From Nonomuraea rhodomycinica (lineage in GTDB: Bacteria; Actinomycetota; Actinomycetes; Streptosporangiales; Streptosporangiaceae): a stretch of 64,000 bases of DNA. Both the position numbers and the translations under genes were made by a program. Shown here piece after piece: positions 15,552 through 23,666 of the stretch. Position 1 is the first letter of the stretch; every line of letters begins with the position of its first letter. Where the stretch lies: contig NZ_JABWGO010000001.1 in NCBI RefSeq assembly GCF_013363995.1, forward strand, positions 2,241,222 to 2,305,221, in the 5' to 3' direction. The notes below the pieces were generated by a model. It saw nothing but the letters and a program-made list of their open reading frames with translations. It had not been told where the DNA came from and searched no databases.

Positions 15552-16325
15552 ATGGGACCCCTCTACCCGCGGGCGCACGGCCTGCTCGACGGCAAGGTCA
15601 CGCTCGTGACGGCCGCGGCGGGGGCCGGCATCGGCTACGCGACCGCCCGGCGCTGCGCCGAGGAGGGCGCCGTCGTCGTCGTGTCCGACCGGCACGAGCG
15701 GCGCCTGGGCGAGGCCTCCGCGGCGCTGGCCGAGCTGACCGGCGTCGAGCCGCTGGCCGTGCCGTGCGACGTGACGTCGCAGGAGCAGGTGGACGGGCTG
15801 TTCGAGGCGGTGGAGCGGCGGCACGGGCGGCTGGACGTGCTCGTCAACAACGCCGGGCTGGGCGGGACGGCCGAGCTGGCCGCGATGACGGACGAGCAGT
15901 GGCACGCGGTCATCGACGTGACCCTGACCGGCACCATGCGCTGCACCAGGGCCGCCGTGCGCCGGATGGCCGCCCAGGGCTCCGGCGTCATCGTCAACAA
16001 CGCCTCGGTCGTGGGCTGGCGGGCGCAGCGCGGGCAGGCGCACTACGCGGCGGCCAAGGCCGGCGTGATGGCGCTGACCCGGTGCGTCGCGCTGGAGGCG
16101 GCCGGGCACGGCGTGCGGGTCAACGCGGTGGCGCCGTCGCTGGCCGTCCACCCGTTCCTGGCGAAGGTGACCAGCGAGGACGTGCTGGCGGAGCTCACGG
16201 CGCGCGAGGCGTTCGGGCGCTCGGCGGAGCCGTGGGAGGTGGCCAACGTCATCGTCTTCCTGGCCAGCGACTACGCGTCGTACATGACGGGCGAGGTCGT
16301 GTCCGTCTCCTCTCAGCACCCCTGA
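15552..16325 (+). CDS. ipdF: short-chain dehydrogenase, IpdF-like
   Basis: A 257-residue classical SDR with a glycine-rich cofactor loop TAAAGAGIGYATARR, NNAGLGG near 98, the catalytic HYAAAKAGVMALTR (Tyr/Lys) near 162 and a C-terminal FLASDYASYMTGEVVSVSSQ. IpdF oxidises or reduces the 5-hydroxyl of the HIP-CoA intermediate in ring C/D degradation. The assignment comes from its place directly after fadE30 in the operator-controlled operon. ATG at 15552 has GGAG about 12 bases upstream. Confidence 0.75.
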   Translation: MGPLYPRAHGLLDGKVTLVTAAAGAGIGYATARRCAEEGAVVVVSDRHERRLGEASAALAELTGVEPLAVPCDVTSQEQVDGLFEAVERRHGRLDVLVNNAGLGGTAELAAMTDEQWHAVIDVTLTGTMRCTRAAVRRMAAQGSGVIVNNASVVGWRAQRGQAHYAAAKAGVMALTRCVALEAAGHGVRVNAVAPSLAVHPFLAKVTSEDVLAELTAREAFGRSAEPWEVANVIVFLASDYASYMTGEVVSVSSQHP

Positions 16326-16333
16326 TACTCACC

Positions 16334-16357
16334 ATATCTTGGCTCACAGGATATAGT
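16334..16357 (+). promoter_or_regulatory. promoter and inverted repeat before padR gene
   Basis: ATATC (16334-16338) and GATAT (16350-16354) form an inverted repeat that overlaps a TATAGT -10 (16352-16357). The GTG start follows six bases later, so the transcript is probably leaderless and autorepressed by the PadR protein. Confidence 0.55.
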
Positions 16358-16363
16358 GGGCTC

Positions 16364-16708
16364 GTGAACGTCACCGAGCCCATGTTCCTCGCCCTCACCG
16401 CGTTGGTGGACGAGCCCCGGCATGGTTACGGCATCGTCCAGGAGGTCGAGCGCCTGTCCGGCGGGCGGGTGCAACTCAAGATCGGCAGCCTGTACGGCGT
16501 GCTGGACCGGCTCGCCGGCGACGGACTGGTCGAACTCGACCGCGAGGAGATATGGCGGGGACGGCTGCGGCGCTACTACCGGCTGACCGACGACGGCGCG
16601 CGGATCCTGGAGGAGGAGGCCGCCCGGCTGGCCGCCAACGCCGCCGCCGCGCGCTCCCGCCTGCGGGCGAGGGGCCTGCCGGCGCGCCCGGCGGAGGGCA
16701 CGACGTGA
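16364..16708 (+). CDS. PadR family transcriptional regulator
   Basis: This 114-residue protein has the PadR winged-helix pattern: VDEPRHGYGIVQEVERLSGG, LKIGSLYGVLDRLAGDGLVE and YYRLTDDGARILEEE. PadR proteins usually repress themselves and a neighbouring membrane or efflux gene. The short C-terminal helix places it in the small PadR subgroup. It is followed 22 bases later by a membrane protein gene, a common pairing in actinomycetes. Confidence 0.85.
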   Translation: MNVTEPMFLALTALVDEPRHGYGIVQEVERLSGGRVQLKIGSLYGVLDRLAGDGLVELDREEIWRGRLRRYYRLTDDGARILEEEAARLAANAAAARSRLRARGLPARPAEGTT

Positions 16709-16730
16709 GACCGAGCATCTGGAGGACTGC

Positions 16731-17723
16731 GTGAACGATCCCGAGCCGGTGTTGCTGGAGCGCCGCTACCGTGCCGCGTTGCGGCTCCTGCCGGCCTCCT
16801 ACCGGGCCGAGCGGGAGGAGGAGATGGTCGCGGCGTTCCTGGAGATGTCCGGTGACGTCCCCGACGAGCGCGGCCCCCGGCCGCGGTGGGGCGAGCTCGC
16901 CAGCGTGGCCGCCCTCGCGGTGCGGGTGCGGCTCGGCGGCGCGGGCGCGCGGGCCGCCGCCTGGGGTGAGACGGTCCGGCTCGTGGCGCTGCTCGGCCTG
17001 GCCTACCAGGCGACGCTGGGCGTTCACGGCCTCGTGTGGCGGGCGGCCTCGGCCGCCGCGCACCTTCCCGTCCTCGGCGCCGCCCCCTCGCCGTTCCCGG
17101 TGGTGGCCGATGTGCTCTGGGTCGTCGCGTTCGTGGCCGTCATGCGCGGCTTCACCGGCCCCGCCAAGGTCACGGCGGTCGCGGCGGGAACGGTCTCGCT
17201 CCTGCTGATCGGCGCCGGGCCGGGCGACCAGCTCACCTGGGCGGCGCCGCCCGCCGCGCTCATGGCGTCGGTGCCGGTGCTCGCGCTGCTGGCGGGCTTC
17301 CACGCCGAGGCGCCGGCGACCGTCCGCCCGTGGCGCCTCCTCCTGCCCCCGGTGGCCGCCGTCCTGCCGTCGGTGCTGCTCCTGCGGGCGCCGCTGCCGT
17401 GGGACTCGGCGTTCGAGCCGCTGCTGGCTCTGTCGTCCCTGTTCCTTCCCGACGCGATCGCGGCCGTGGCCTGTGCCGTGGCGGGTGTCGTCGCCCTGCG
17501 CCGCGGGTGGGCACCCTCGGCTCGCCTCGCGCTGGCGGCGGCGGGGACGCTGCTGCTCGCGTGGCGCCTGCCCATGGCGTGGCCGGTGCCGGGCGCCGAG
17601 GTGGTGTGGGGGCCCGCCGCGGTGCTGTGCGGCGTGCTCGCGGTGGTGATACCGCCCCTGGCCGTCACGGGGAGGCGGCTGCTGCCCCCGGCGCGGCGCA
17701 TGAGACCCGGTCGGGCCGCCTGA
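16731..17723 (+). CDS. multi-pass membrane protein in padR operon
   Basis: The 330-residue protein has an N-terminal soluble part with YRAALRLLPASYRAEREEEM, a motif seen in proteins coded next to small PadR regulators, and then about eight hydrophobic segments. GGAGGA stands a few bases before the GTG. The function is unknown; a transport or sensing role under PadR control is inferred from position only. Confidence 0.7.
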   Translation: MNDPEPVLLERRYRAALRLLPASYRAEREEEMVAAFLEMSGDVPDERGPRPRWGELASVAALAVRVRLGGAGARAAAWGETVRLVALLGLAYQATLGVHGLVWRAASAAAHLPVLGAAPSPFPVVADVLWVVAFVAVMRGFTGPAKVTAVAAGTVSLLLIGAGPGDQLTWAAPPAALMASVPVLALLAGFHAEAPATVRPWRLLLPPVAAVLPSVLLLRAPLPWDSAFEPLLALSSLFLPDAIAAVACAVAGVVALRRGWAPSARLALAAAGTLLLAWRLPMAWPVPGAEVVWGPAAVLCGVLAVVIPPLAVTGRRLLPPARRMRPGRAA

Positions 17724-17785
17724 CCAGCGGCCTGACCGACCGCCTGACCGGCTGGGCCAGGCGGCCCGACCCGGCCGCCTGACCG
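17715..17785 (+). repeat. short GCCTGACC repeats after membrane gene
   Basis: Four copies of a unit around GCCTGACC occur just behind the gene at 16731, with GGGCC/GGCCC pairs that could form weak hairpins. It may act as a terminator for the padR operon; no T-run follows. Confidence 0.35.
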
Positions 17786-17846
17786 TCCACCACATCCGCC
17801 CTGACAACCTAGGCGGCGGGGGCGGGGACGCCCTACTGTCCGGTGT

Positions 17847-19142
17847 ATGGCAACCCGCTCCTCCTTCCTGCTCGACGTTCTCACCACGGAGTTCGGCGAG
17901 TCGATCAAGCGCGAACCGGCCGCGTTCCGGCGCAAGTTCCGCAAGATGGCCGCCTCGCCGTTCGCGTTCTACCGTGGCAGCGCGAGCCTGTTCTACGCCG
18001 ACCTCACCGGCGACTTCGCCGACGACTCCTACCTGGACGGCCCCACCAGCCGGGTCTGGATCCACGGCGACCTGCACGCCGAGAACTTCGGCACGTACAT
18101 GAACGCCTCCGGCGTGCTCGTCTTCAACGTCAACGACTTCGACGAGGCGTACGTCGGGCCGTACACCTGGGACCTCAAGCGCTTCGCCGCGAGCGTGGCG
18201 CTCATCGGGTACGCCAAGGCCCTGTCGGACGAGGTGATCACCGCGCTCGTGCGCGGCTTCGCCGTCTCGTACCTGGACGAGCTGACCGCCATCGCACGGG
18301 GCGGCGACGACGCGATCGGGTCGCTCACGCTCGGCACCACGACCGGCGTCCTGCACCGGGTGCTCCAGACGGCGCGGCTGCGTACCCGGGTGGCCATGCT
18401 CGACGTGGAGACCGTCATCGACGACTACGACCGGCGCTTCGCGATCATGGAGGGGCGGGAGCCCGTCGACCCGGACGTCCGCTCGGCCGTGCTCGCCGCG
18501 TTCGAGGACTACCTGACCACGCTGCCCGCGCAGACGACCTCCGTCGAGCACGTCATCAAGGACGTCGCGCTGCGCAAGGGGGTCGGCATCGGGTCGGCCG
18601 GGCTGCCCTCGTACAACCTGCTGCTGGAGGGGCGCTCGCAGGCGCTGGAGAACGACGTCATCCTCTACATGAAGCAGGCCCAGGTGCCGGCCGTGGCGCG
18701 GTACATCACCGACGAGAAGGTGACCGGCTACTTCCTGCACCAGGGGCACCGGACCGCCGAGTCGCAGCGGGCGCTGCAGGCGTACGCCGACCCGTGGCTC
18801 GGCTACACCACGCTGGGCGGCGTGGGACAGATGGTGGCCGAGGTCTCGCCGTACTCGGCCGACCTGGACTGGGACGACGTCAACGAGCCGGCCGAGCTGG
18901 ACTCGATCGTGCGCGACCTGGGCCGGGCGGTGGCGCGCATGCACGCCGTCGCCGACGACGAGTCCAGCCACGACCTCGTGGACTTCTCGACCGAGGAGTC
19001 GATCGTGGCGGTGGTGGGCGACGACGGCGCCGGGTTCGTCGGCATGCTGGTGGACTTCGCGCACCGGTACGGGACCCAGGCCCGCGCCGACCACCAGACC
19101 TTCGTCGACCTCTTCCGCAACGGCCGGCTCCCCGGCGTGTGA
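17847..19142 (+). CDS. DUF2252 domain protein (kinase-like fold)
   Basis: This 431-residue protein matches DUF2252 over its whole length: FRRKFRKMAASPFAFYRGSA near 30, VWIHGDLHAENFGTYMN near 72 and FNVNDFDEAYVGPYTWDLKR near 95, then VGIGSAGLPSYNLLLEG and LHQGHRTAESQRALQAYADP. The HGDLHxEN and NDFDE pairs look like the catalytic and metal sites of protein-kinase-like or aminoglycoside-kinase-like folds. The biological role is unknown. ATG 17847 lies seven bases after TACTGT (17834-17839), indicating a leaderless transcript. Confidence 0.85.
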   Translation: MATRSSFLLDVLTTEFGESIKREPAAFRRKFRKMAASPFAFYRGSASLFYADLTGDFADDSYLDGPTSRVWIHGDLHAENFGTYMNASGVLVFNVNDFDEAYVGPYTWDLKRFAASVALIGYAKALSDEVITALVRGFAVSYLDELTAIARGGDDAIGSLTLGTTTGVLHRVLQTARLRTRVAMLDVETVIDDYDRRFAIMEGREPVDPDVRSAVLAAFEDYLTTLPAQTTSVEHVIKDVALRKGVGIGSAGLPSYNLLLEGRSQALENDVILYMKQAQVPAVARYITDEKVTGYFLHQGHRTAESQRALQAYADPWLGYTTLGGVGQMVAEVSPYSADLDWDDVNEPAELDSIVRDLGRAVARMHAVADDESSHDLVDFSTEESIVAVVGDDGAGFVGMLVDFAHRYGTQARADHQTFVDLFRNGRLPGV

Positions 19143-19166
19143 CCCGTCGGCCTCAGAGGAGCTCGC

Positions 19167-20003
19167 TCAGAGCAGCTCGCGCAGCGCCCTGGCCAGGTTG
19201 CCGGGCGCCTGCGGCTCGTAGCGCAGGAACAGGTACGGCTCCGTGAGCTCCAGCTCGATCACCACCGGAGTGCCGTCGGGCAGCCGGACCAGGTCGATCC
19301 GCGCGTACAGAAGGGCTTGGGGGATGGCGGCAAGCACCTTCTCGGCGAGCTCGACCTGGTCCGGGTCCGGGGTGCGGAGCTGCGCCCGCACGTGATCGGC
19401 GCCCGACTTGCCCGGGGTCAGCATGGGCGTGCGGCGGACGGCGTGGCTGAAGCGGCGGTTGAAGTACAGGAGCGAGGTCTCGCCCTCGGACTCGACCATG
19501 TCGAGGTAGGGCTGGACCATGGGCGTGCGTCCGGACGCCTCCAGCAGGGCGGCGTGCGCGGCCGCCGCGGCGCGGTCGGTGGTCCTGATGGTGTCGCGGG
19601 CGCCCGCCGAGATCGCCGGCTTGACGACGTACTCCTGCCAGTCGGGAAGGTTCTCCGCCGACCAGTGCGTGGGCACGACGGGGAGCCCCAGGCGGCGCAG
19701 GTAGGTCTTGTCGGTGTTGTCGGCCAGCACCGAGGCGGGGTTGAGCAGCTTCGTGTGTTCCTCGACCCGCCGGGCCCAGGCGAGGAACTCGTCGCGCCGG
19801 GAGACGTAGTCCCACACGGAGCGCACGACCACGGCGTCGTAGGCCGCCCAGTCGGCGGCGGGGTCGTCCCAGCGCTCGGCGCGCCCGTCGACGCCCTCCT
19901 CCTTCCAGGCGGCCAGGACGAGCTCACGCTCGTCGTCATGGTCGTCTTTGTCGTCAAACGTCACATATGCACAGGTAGTCACGGCGACGATGGTACGGCC
20001 CAT
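19167..20003 (-). CDS. ATP-grasp-like (RimK-related) protein
   Basis: The protein of about 278 residues has an ATP-grasp-like order: VVVRSVWDYVSRRDEFLAWA, then NKTYL-like DNTDKTYLRRLGLPVVPTHW, EYVVKPAISAGARDTIR (ATP-binding lysine), VQPYLDMVESEGETSLLYF (near 180) and a C-terminal YARIDLVRLPDGTPVVIELE (metal-binding acidic residues). Such enzymes couple carboxylates to amines; the substrate is unknown. ATG 20003 is chosen because the residues after it match the usual family beginning; a GTG shortly downstream is possible. Confidence 0.65.
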   Translation of the reverse strand: MGRTIVAVTTCAYVTFDDKDDHDDERELVLAAWKEEGVDGRAERWDDPAADWAAYDAVVVRSVWDYVSRRDEFLAWARRVEEHTKLLNPASVLADNTDKTYLRRLGLPVVPTHWSAENLPDWQEYVVKPAISAGARDTIRTTDRAAAAAHAALLEASGRTPMVQPYLDMVESEGETSLLYFNRRFSHAVRRTPMLTPGKSGADHVRAQLRTPDPDQVELAEKVLAAIPQALLYARIDLVRLPDGTPVVIELELTEPYLFLRYEPQAPGNLARALRELL

Positions 20004-20358
20004 CGCCCGCGCGGCCCGAGAGGCGGGGAGGGGCCCCACCTCGCGGGGGTCATCGTCGGCCCGGGGTCTCCTCCCGGGGCCGTCGCGGGCCGTGGCGGCG
20101 GGCCGTCGCGAGCCGTCGCGGGCTGTGGCGGGCTGTGGCGGGCCGTCGCGGGCCGTGGCGCGTCCGGCTTCCTTCCGTGATCGATCGCGCGTGAGCGGCG
20201 CCCGGATCGCTCGTGCGCGACCTCCGGAGGATCGACGAGCGGCGCCCGGCTGCCGCCCCGGCTTCGCCGAGGGCCGTTCGAGACCCCCGGGAGCTTGGAC
20301 CGGGGCGCGGTCACGCAGCAGGCCGGGCTCGCCACTCTCACGGAAGCCCTGAGGGCGC
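20004..20358. other. intergenic region with GGGCCGTCGC-type repeats
   Basis: No gene is supported here. From about 20080 to 20163 a ten-base unit related to GGGCCGTCGC or GGGCTGTGGC is repeated roughly eight times in degenerate form. The remainder is high-GC sequence without recognised signals. Confidence 0.5.
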
Positions 20359-20631
20359 CTAGTCGACGCGGTTGCTCACGGCCGCGCCGCTGCGGCGGGC
20401 GGCGGTGGAGGTGTTGGCGTTGACCGAGGTGACGTTGGTGGAGGCGCCGGTGCCCCTGTTCTGGACCGCGATGTCGCCGAAGATGTTGCCCGACTGGGAG
20501 GACTCGCGGTTGGAGCTGGAGTCGGAGACGGCCGTGTCGGCGCCGGCGGGGGCGACGGCCAGGCTCGCGGCCGTGGCGAGGGCGGCGCCGGCGGTGACCA
20601 GGACGAGGCCGGTGGCGCGGAGCTTCTTCAT
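20359..20631 (-). CDS. small secreted protein, SQSGN-FGD family, copy 1
   Basis: This 90-residue protein starts with a signal peptide (MKKLRATGLVLVTAGAALAT, cleavage near APAGADT at about residue 32). The mature part has SSQSGNIFGDIAVQNRGTGAS followed by TNVTSVNANT. The same spacing of SSQSGNxFGD, N-G-G-ST and V-NVN residues occurs in the gene at 21278. GAGGAGA lies upstream of ATG 20631. No known family (chaplin, rodlin, bacteriocin) is recognised. The asparagine, serine and glycine-rich mature part suggests a cell-surface or aggregating peptide. A 646-base gene-free stretch separates it from its relative. Confidence 0.65.
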   Translation of the reverse strand: MKKLRATGLVLVTAGAALATAASLAVAPAGADTAVSDSSSNRESSQSGNIFGDIAVQNRGTGASTNVTSVNANTSTAARRSGAAVSNRVD

Positions 20632-21277
20632 GAGGGTCTCCTCGGGGTTAGTAGACGGTTCGGAGATGAGGGTGAGCGGCTTGGGCGGACGCATCGAGAG
20701 CGGCCGGCCGGGGCGAAGGACTACCGGCTGGAGCCACCGGCTGGAGCCAGGCATGCCTCGATGAGGCCGAGGTCGGAGCCGTCCGCCGGAGAAGAACCCC
20801 CCGGGGGATGAGGGCCCAGGGAGAGAGAGGCCCACCGGGGGAGAGCCTCTCCGGCGGAGGAGCTCCCGGAAGGGGCTGCCTGCCCGGGAGGGAATGGCAG
20901 GCATGGGCGGCCTGCCGGGAAGGGAGCGGCAGGCAGCATCGTGCACCGGGATGGGGGGCGGACTTCGGGACGGGATGGACGTGGATACGGCGTGGGCCCG
21001 GGTGCGAGCGTGGAGCCGGACCGCGACCCTGATCGAGGGCAGGTGAAAGGGGGATCTGCCGACGACCAGGTCGGGGCGGAGGGCAGGTTCGGAGGAGACG
21101 GGGCGGGCCGGCCGAAGTACAGGGTGGTGGTTGATGGGCGGCTGGGTGGGCTGAGGGGGGGTGGCGGGCCGTGAGGCCGGTAGGACCGACAGGGCCTGCG
21201 CTCGGTCAACGGGAGACGGGCTGGCTCAGGAGACTGGCTGGGCCGGAGATGGGCTGGGCCGGACGGAGGCTCGGGGC
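20632..21277. other. gene-less strand-biased stretch between the two secreted-protein genes
   Basis: No coding sequence is supported. The plus strand is strongly purine and G rich (runs such as GGGAGAGAGAGGCCC near 20820), with several short GGAG/CTCC inverted pairs. It would be the upstream region of the small gene at 20359 and might form a long structured leader. Open frames here lack protein character. Confidence 0.4.
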
Positions 21278-21532
21278 TCAGTAGAAGACGTAGGTGATGA
21301 CGGTGCTGCCCTGGGTCGCCGTCGTCGCGACACCGTTGACGTTGTTGACGCTGGTGGAGCGGCCCCAGCCGAGGTTGGACGCGTCGACGTCGCCGAAGGT
21401 GTTGCCGGACTGCGAGGAGTCGATGTTGCGACTCCAGTTGTCGGTCCAGGTGTCGGCGTTCGCCGGGGCGGCCAGCAGGGTGAGCGCGGCGGTCGCCGTC
21501 ATGGCACAGGCGGCGCTCAGACTCTTGATCAC
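21278..21532 (-). CDS. small secreted protein, SQSGN-FGD family, copy 2
   Basis: The 84-residue protein has a signal peptide (MIKSLSAACAMTATAALTLL, cleavage near APANADT at about residue 26) and a mature segment of about 58 residues: SSQSGNTFGDVDASNLGWGR, then STSVNNVNGVATTATQGST and an aromatic C-terminus ITYVFY. It is a divergent paralogue of the 20359 product. GTG 21532 has AAGGAG upstream. A TAACGC-T-GCGTTA palindrome at 21589-21601 lies in the promoter, so regulation by a TetR-like or other dimeric protein is likely. Function unknown. Confidence 0.65.
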   Translation of the reverse strand: MIKSLSAACAMTATAALTLLAAPANADTWTDNWSRNIDSSQSGNTFGDVDASNLGWGRSTSVNNVNGVATTATQGSTVITYVFY

Positions 21533-21588
21533 TTCGGTACGGCTCCTTCGCCGATGGACGGGCAGGCTGTCTGACTGGACCGATCCTA

Positions 21589-21601
21589 TAACGCTGCGTT
21601 A
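21589..21601. promoter_or_regulatory. TAACGC-T-GCGTTA palindrome
   Basis: Perfect 6-base arms around one base, 57 bases upstream of the small secreted protein start and 90 bases upstream of the NIPSNAP gene. The shape fits an operator for a dimeric repressor. No regulator gene is adjacent. Confidence 0.5.
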
Positions 21602-21691
21602 CTGATCCATAGCATAGGGTGATCAGAATTTTGCTCGGGTCTTCCGTACGCTGACACAAGATGTCAGTGGACCACTCCTAGCGTCACCCGC

Positions 21692-22513
21692 ATGATCTAC
21701 GAGCTTCGGCGCTACACCCTGCACCCTGGGCGGCGCGACACCTTGATCGAGTTGTTCGAGCGCGAGTTCGTCGAGTCGCAGGAGGCGGTGGGCATCGGTG
21801 TGGCCGGCCAGTTCCGCGACCTGGACGCGCCAGACATCTTCTTCTGGATGCGGAAATTTCCCGACATGGAGGCTCGCCGGGTGGCGCTGGCCGCCTTCTA
21901 CGGCGGCCCCGTCTGGAAGGCCCACCGCGAGGCGGCCAACGCGACGATGATCGACTCCGATGACGTCCTGCTGCTCCGCCCGGCGGCCTTGTCCGTCGGT
22001 CACGGCGAGCCCCCGACGCGCTCTCAGGACGCTCTCGGCGGTCCAGACACCGCGAACGATCCGTCCCAGGCGCGCCACCTCGGAGCGGCGGACGACCCGA
22101 TCCCGGCCGAGCACCACGGCGCCACCGGCGATCCCTTCCCGGCCACGACGCGGCCTCCTGTAGGAGCCGTCGCTCTCCCGGGGTCCGTGTACCTCGCGAC
22201 CGTTCACCATGTGGTGGGAGATGTGGCGGGGTTCCCGGCCTTCTTCGCCGAGCGTGTCGTTCCGGTGCTCGCGGAGGGCGGCGGGTCACCGGTCGCGTGC
22301 TTCGAGAGCGAGCACTCCCCCAACACCTATCCCGCCCTCCCCGTACGGACTGGCGAGGACGTCTTCGTGTGGTTCGCCCGGTTCGAGCGGGAGGAGGACC
22401 TGGGGAAGGCCCGCGGGGTTCTGGAGGAGGAGGTGTCCCTGCTGGAGGGACGCGTGGCGGGTCCGCCGCAGCGCTTCCGCCTCGCCCCCACCGCCCGATC
22501 CGCCCTCCGCTGA
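21692..22513 (+). CDS. NIPSNAP family protein, two domains
   Basis: The 273-residue protein begins MIYELRRYTLHPGRRDTLIE, the classical NIPSNAP dimeric alpha-beta barrel, with FFWMRKFPDMEARRVALAAF near 50. After a variable linker (about residues 108-160) a second similar domain follows (VYLATVHHVVGDVAGFPAFF; VFVWFARFEREEDLGKARG). NIPSNAP-type domains resemble small monooxygenases and heme-degrading enzymes, but the function here is unknown. A TAGCGT -10 (21679-21684) precedes the ATG by seven bases, so it is leaderless. Confidence 0.8.
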   Translation: MIYELRRYTLHPGRRDTLIELFEREFVESQEAVGIGVAGQFRDLDAPDIFFWMRKFPDMEARRVALAAFYGGPVWKAHREAANATMIDSDDVLLLRPAALSVGHGEPPTRSQDALGGPDTANDPSQARHLGAADDPIPAEHHGATGDPFPATTRPPVGAVALPGSVYLATVHHVVGDVAGFPAFFAERVVPVLAEGGGSPVACFESEHSPNTYPALPVRTGEDVFVWFARFEREEDLGKARGVLEEEVSLLEGRVAGPPQRFRLAPTARSALR

Positions 22514-22515
22514 CC

Positions 22516-22654
22516 GGGAGTTCCTCGCCACCTTCCGTCCTCGACCGAGTGGGAGTTCCTCGCCACCTTCCGTCCTCGACCGAGCGGGAACCCCTCACCA
22601 CCTCTCCGCCCCACCCAGCGGGAACCCTCTCACCACCTTTCCGCCCCACCCAGC
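22516..22654 (+). repeat. four tandem 34-35-base repeats after NIPSNAP gene
   Basis: Two nearly identical 35-base units (22516-22550, 22551-22585; GGGAGTTCCTCGCCACC...) are followed by two further diverged units (22586-22619, 22620-22654; GGGAACCCCTCACCACC...). They begin three bases after the NIPSNAP stop. The rest of the gap to 22810 holds no recognisable gene. Confidence 0.8.
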
Positions 22655-22810
22655 GAAATGGCCGCCACCCACTCGGTCCTCGGCCGGAAGCCTCGACGCC
22701 TGCCTCGCCTCCTCCACCCGAGAGCCGACCGCTCGCCCGACCCCTCGGCCGGAAGGCGCTCCGCCCACTCGACCCTCCGACAACCTCACCGAGGCTCCGC
22801 CGGTCCGGTG

Positions 22811-23587
22811 TCACGGCATGGCGGGGTGTCCGGCCCAGCGCCACGCCGGTGTCTCACCGCCCCCATGGACCTGGATCTCCGCGCCCGTCACATATCCGGG
22901 GCTGCCGAGCCACAGACACACCCGCGCCACGTCCTCCGGCGTCGCCATGCGGCCCGCCGGGATCGTGGCCTCGGCCGCCGCGCGCCCGCCCTCGTAGTGC
23001 TCCTCCGCGTTCTCCGTGGCCGCGAGGCCGACCACCACCGAGTTGACCCGTACCTCGGGAGCCCACTCCGCCGCCAGGCAGCGCGCCAGGTGGTGCAGGC
23101 CGGCCTTGGCGGCCCCGTACGCGGAGGTGCCGGGCGAGGGGCGTGTGCCGCTCGCGCTGCCGATCATGATGACGGCCCCGCCCGACGCCTTCAGGAGCGG
23201 GTACGCCCGCTGCGACACCAGCAGGGGCGCCGTCAGGTTGAGCTCGATGACGCGGGCGTGCAGGCGGGGCGAGGTGCCGTCCAGGGGCGCCTGGGGTGAG
23301 CCGCCCGCGTTGTTGACGACGACGTCCAGCCGGTCGAACCCGGAGATCAGGCGGGCGACGTCCGCGGGATCACGCACGTCGGCCCGGACGAACTCGATGG
23401 GCACCATGTCCGCCTCCCTGCCGGTCCGGGCGGACGCGTCCCCTGTCTCCCCCGCCGGCGGGGTGCGGGCGCAGACGACGACCGTGGCGCCCGCCTCCCG
23501 GAAGGCTCGGGCGATGCCGGCGCCGATCCCCTTGGTCCCTCCCGTCACGAGGACGACCTTGCCCGCGTAGTCGTAAGTCACGGTCAC
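22811..23587 (-). CDS. short-chain dehydrogenase in the ipd cluster
   Basis: A 258-residue classical SDR: cofactor loop VTGGTKGIGAGIARAF, NNAGGSPQ near 100, IMIGSASGTRPSPGTSAYGA with the catalytic tyrosine and lysine (YGAAKAG), and a C-terminal YVTGAEIQVHGGG. Two SDR genes (Rv3548c, Rv3549c) lie beside echA20-ipdAB in mycobacteria, and this gene occupies that place, divergent from echA20. GTG 23587 follows a TACGGT -10 (23600-23595) by seven bases, so it is leaderless. The exact substrate in HIP degradation is not established. Confidence 0.75.
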   Translation of the reverse strand: MTVTYDYAGKVVLVTGGTKGIGAGIARAFREAGATVVVCARTPPAGETGDASARTGREADMVPIEFVRADVRDPADVARLISGFDRLDVVVNNAGGSPQAPLDGTSPRLHARVIELNLTAPLLVSQRAYPLLKASGGAVIMIGSASGTRPSPGTSAYGAAKAGLHHLARCLAAEWAPEVRVNSVVVGLAATENAEEHYEGGRAAAEATIPAGRMATPEDVARVCLWLGSPGYVTGAEIQVHGGGETPAWRWAGHPAMP

Positions 23588-23593
23588 GGGTGC

Positions 23594-23644
23594 TACCGTA
23601 CCAAGCAAGCGCTAGGACAAAGCAAGCGCGGGACGAAGCAAGCG
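23594..23644. promoter_or_regulatory. divergent promoter with KstR2-type operator and half-site array
   Basis: TACCGTA at 23594-23600 holds a rightward -10 (TACCGT) and, shifted by one base, a leftward -10 (TACGGT). ACCAAGCAAGCGCTAGGA (23600-23617) is a KstR2-type operator with a damaged right arm. The half-site AAGCAAGCG occurs three times, at 23603-23611, 23620-23628 and 23636-23644, spaced 17 and 16 bases. Confidence 0.7.
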
Positions 23645-23666
23645 AGGCGAGCACTCCGGGAGTGGG

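Noticed and set aside
14046..16319. Minus-strand 757-residue open frame
   Set aside because: It lies entirely opposite the flavin reductase, fadE30 and ipdF genes, whose motifs are clear, and its composition is typical of an antisense frame.
16476..19094. Minus-strand 872-residue open frame
   Set aside because: It covers padR, the membrane gene and DUF2252 in antisense, has histidine/arginine-rich sequence and no domains.
20721..21659. Minus-strand 312-residue proline/serine-rich frame
   Set aside because: It overlaps the small secreted gene at 21278 in another frame, lacks a ribosome binding site and is low-complexity throughout.
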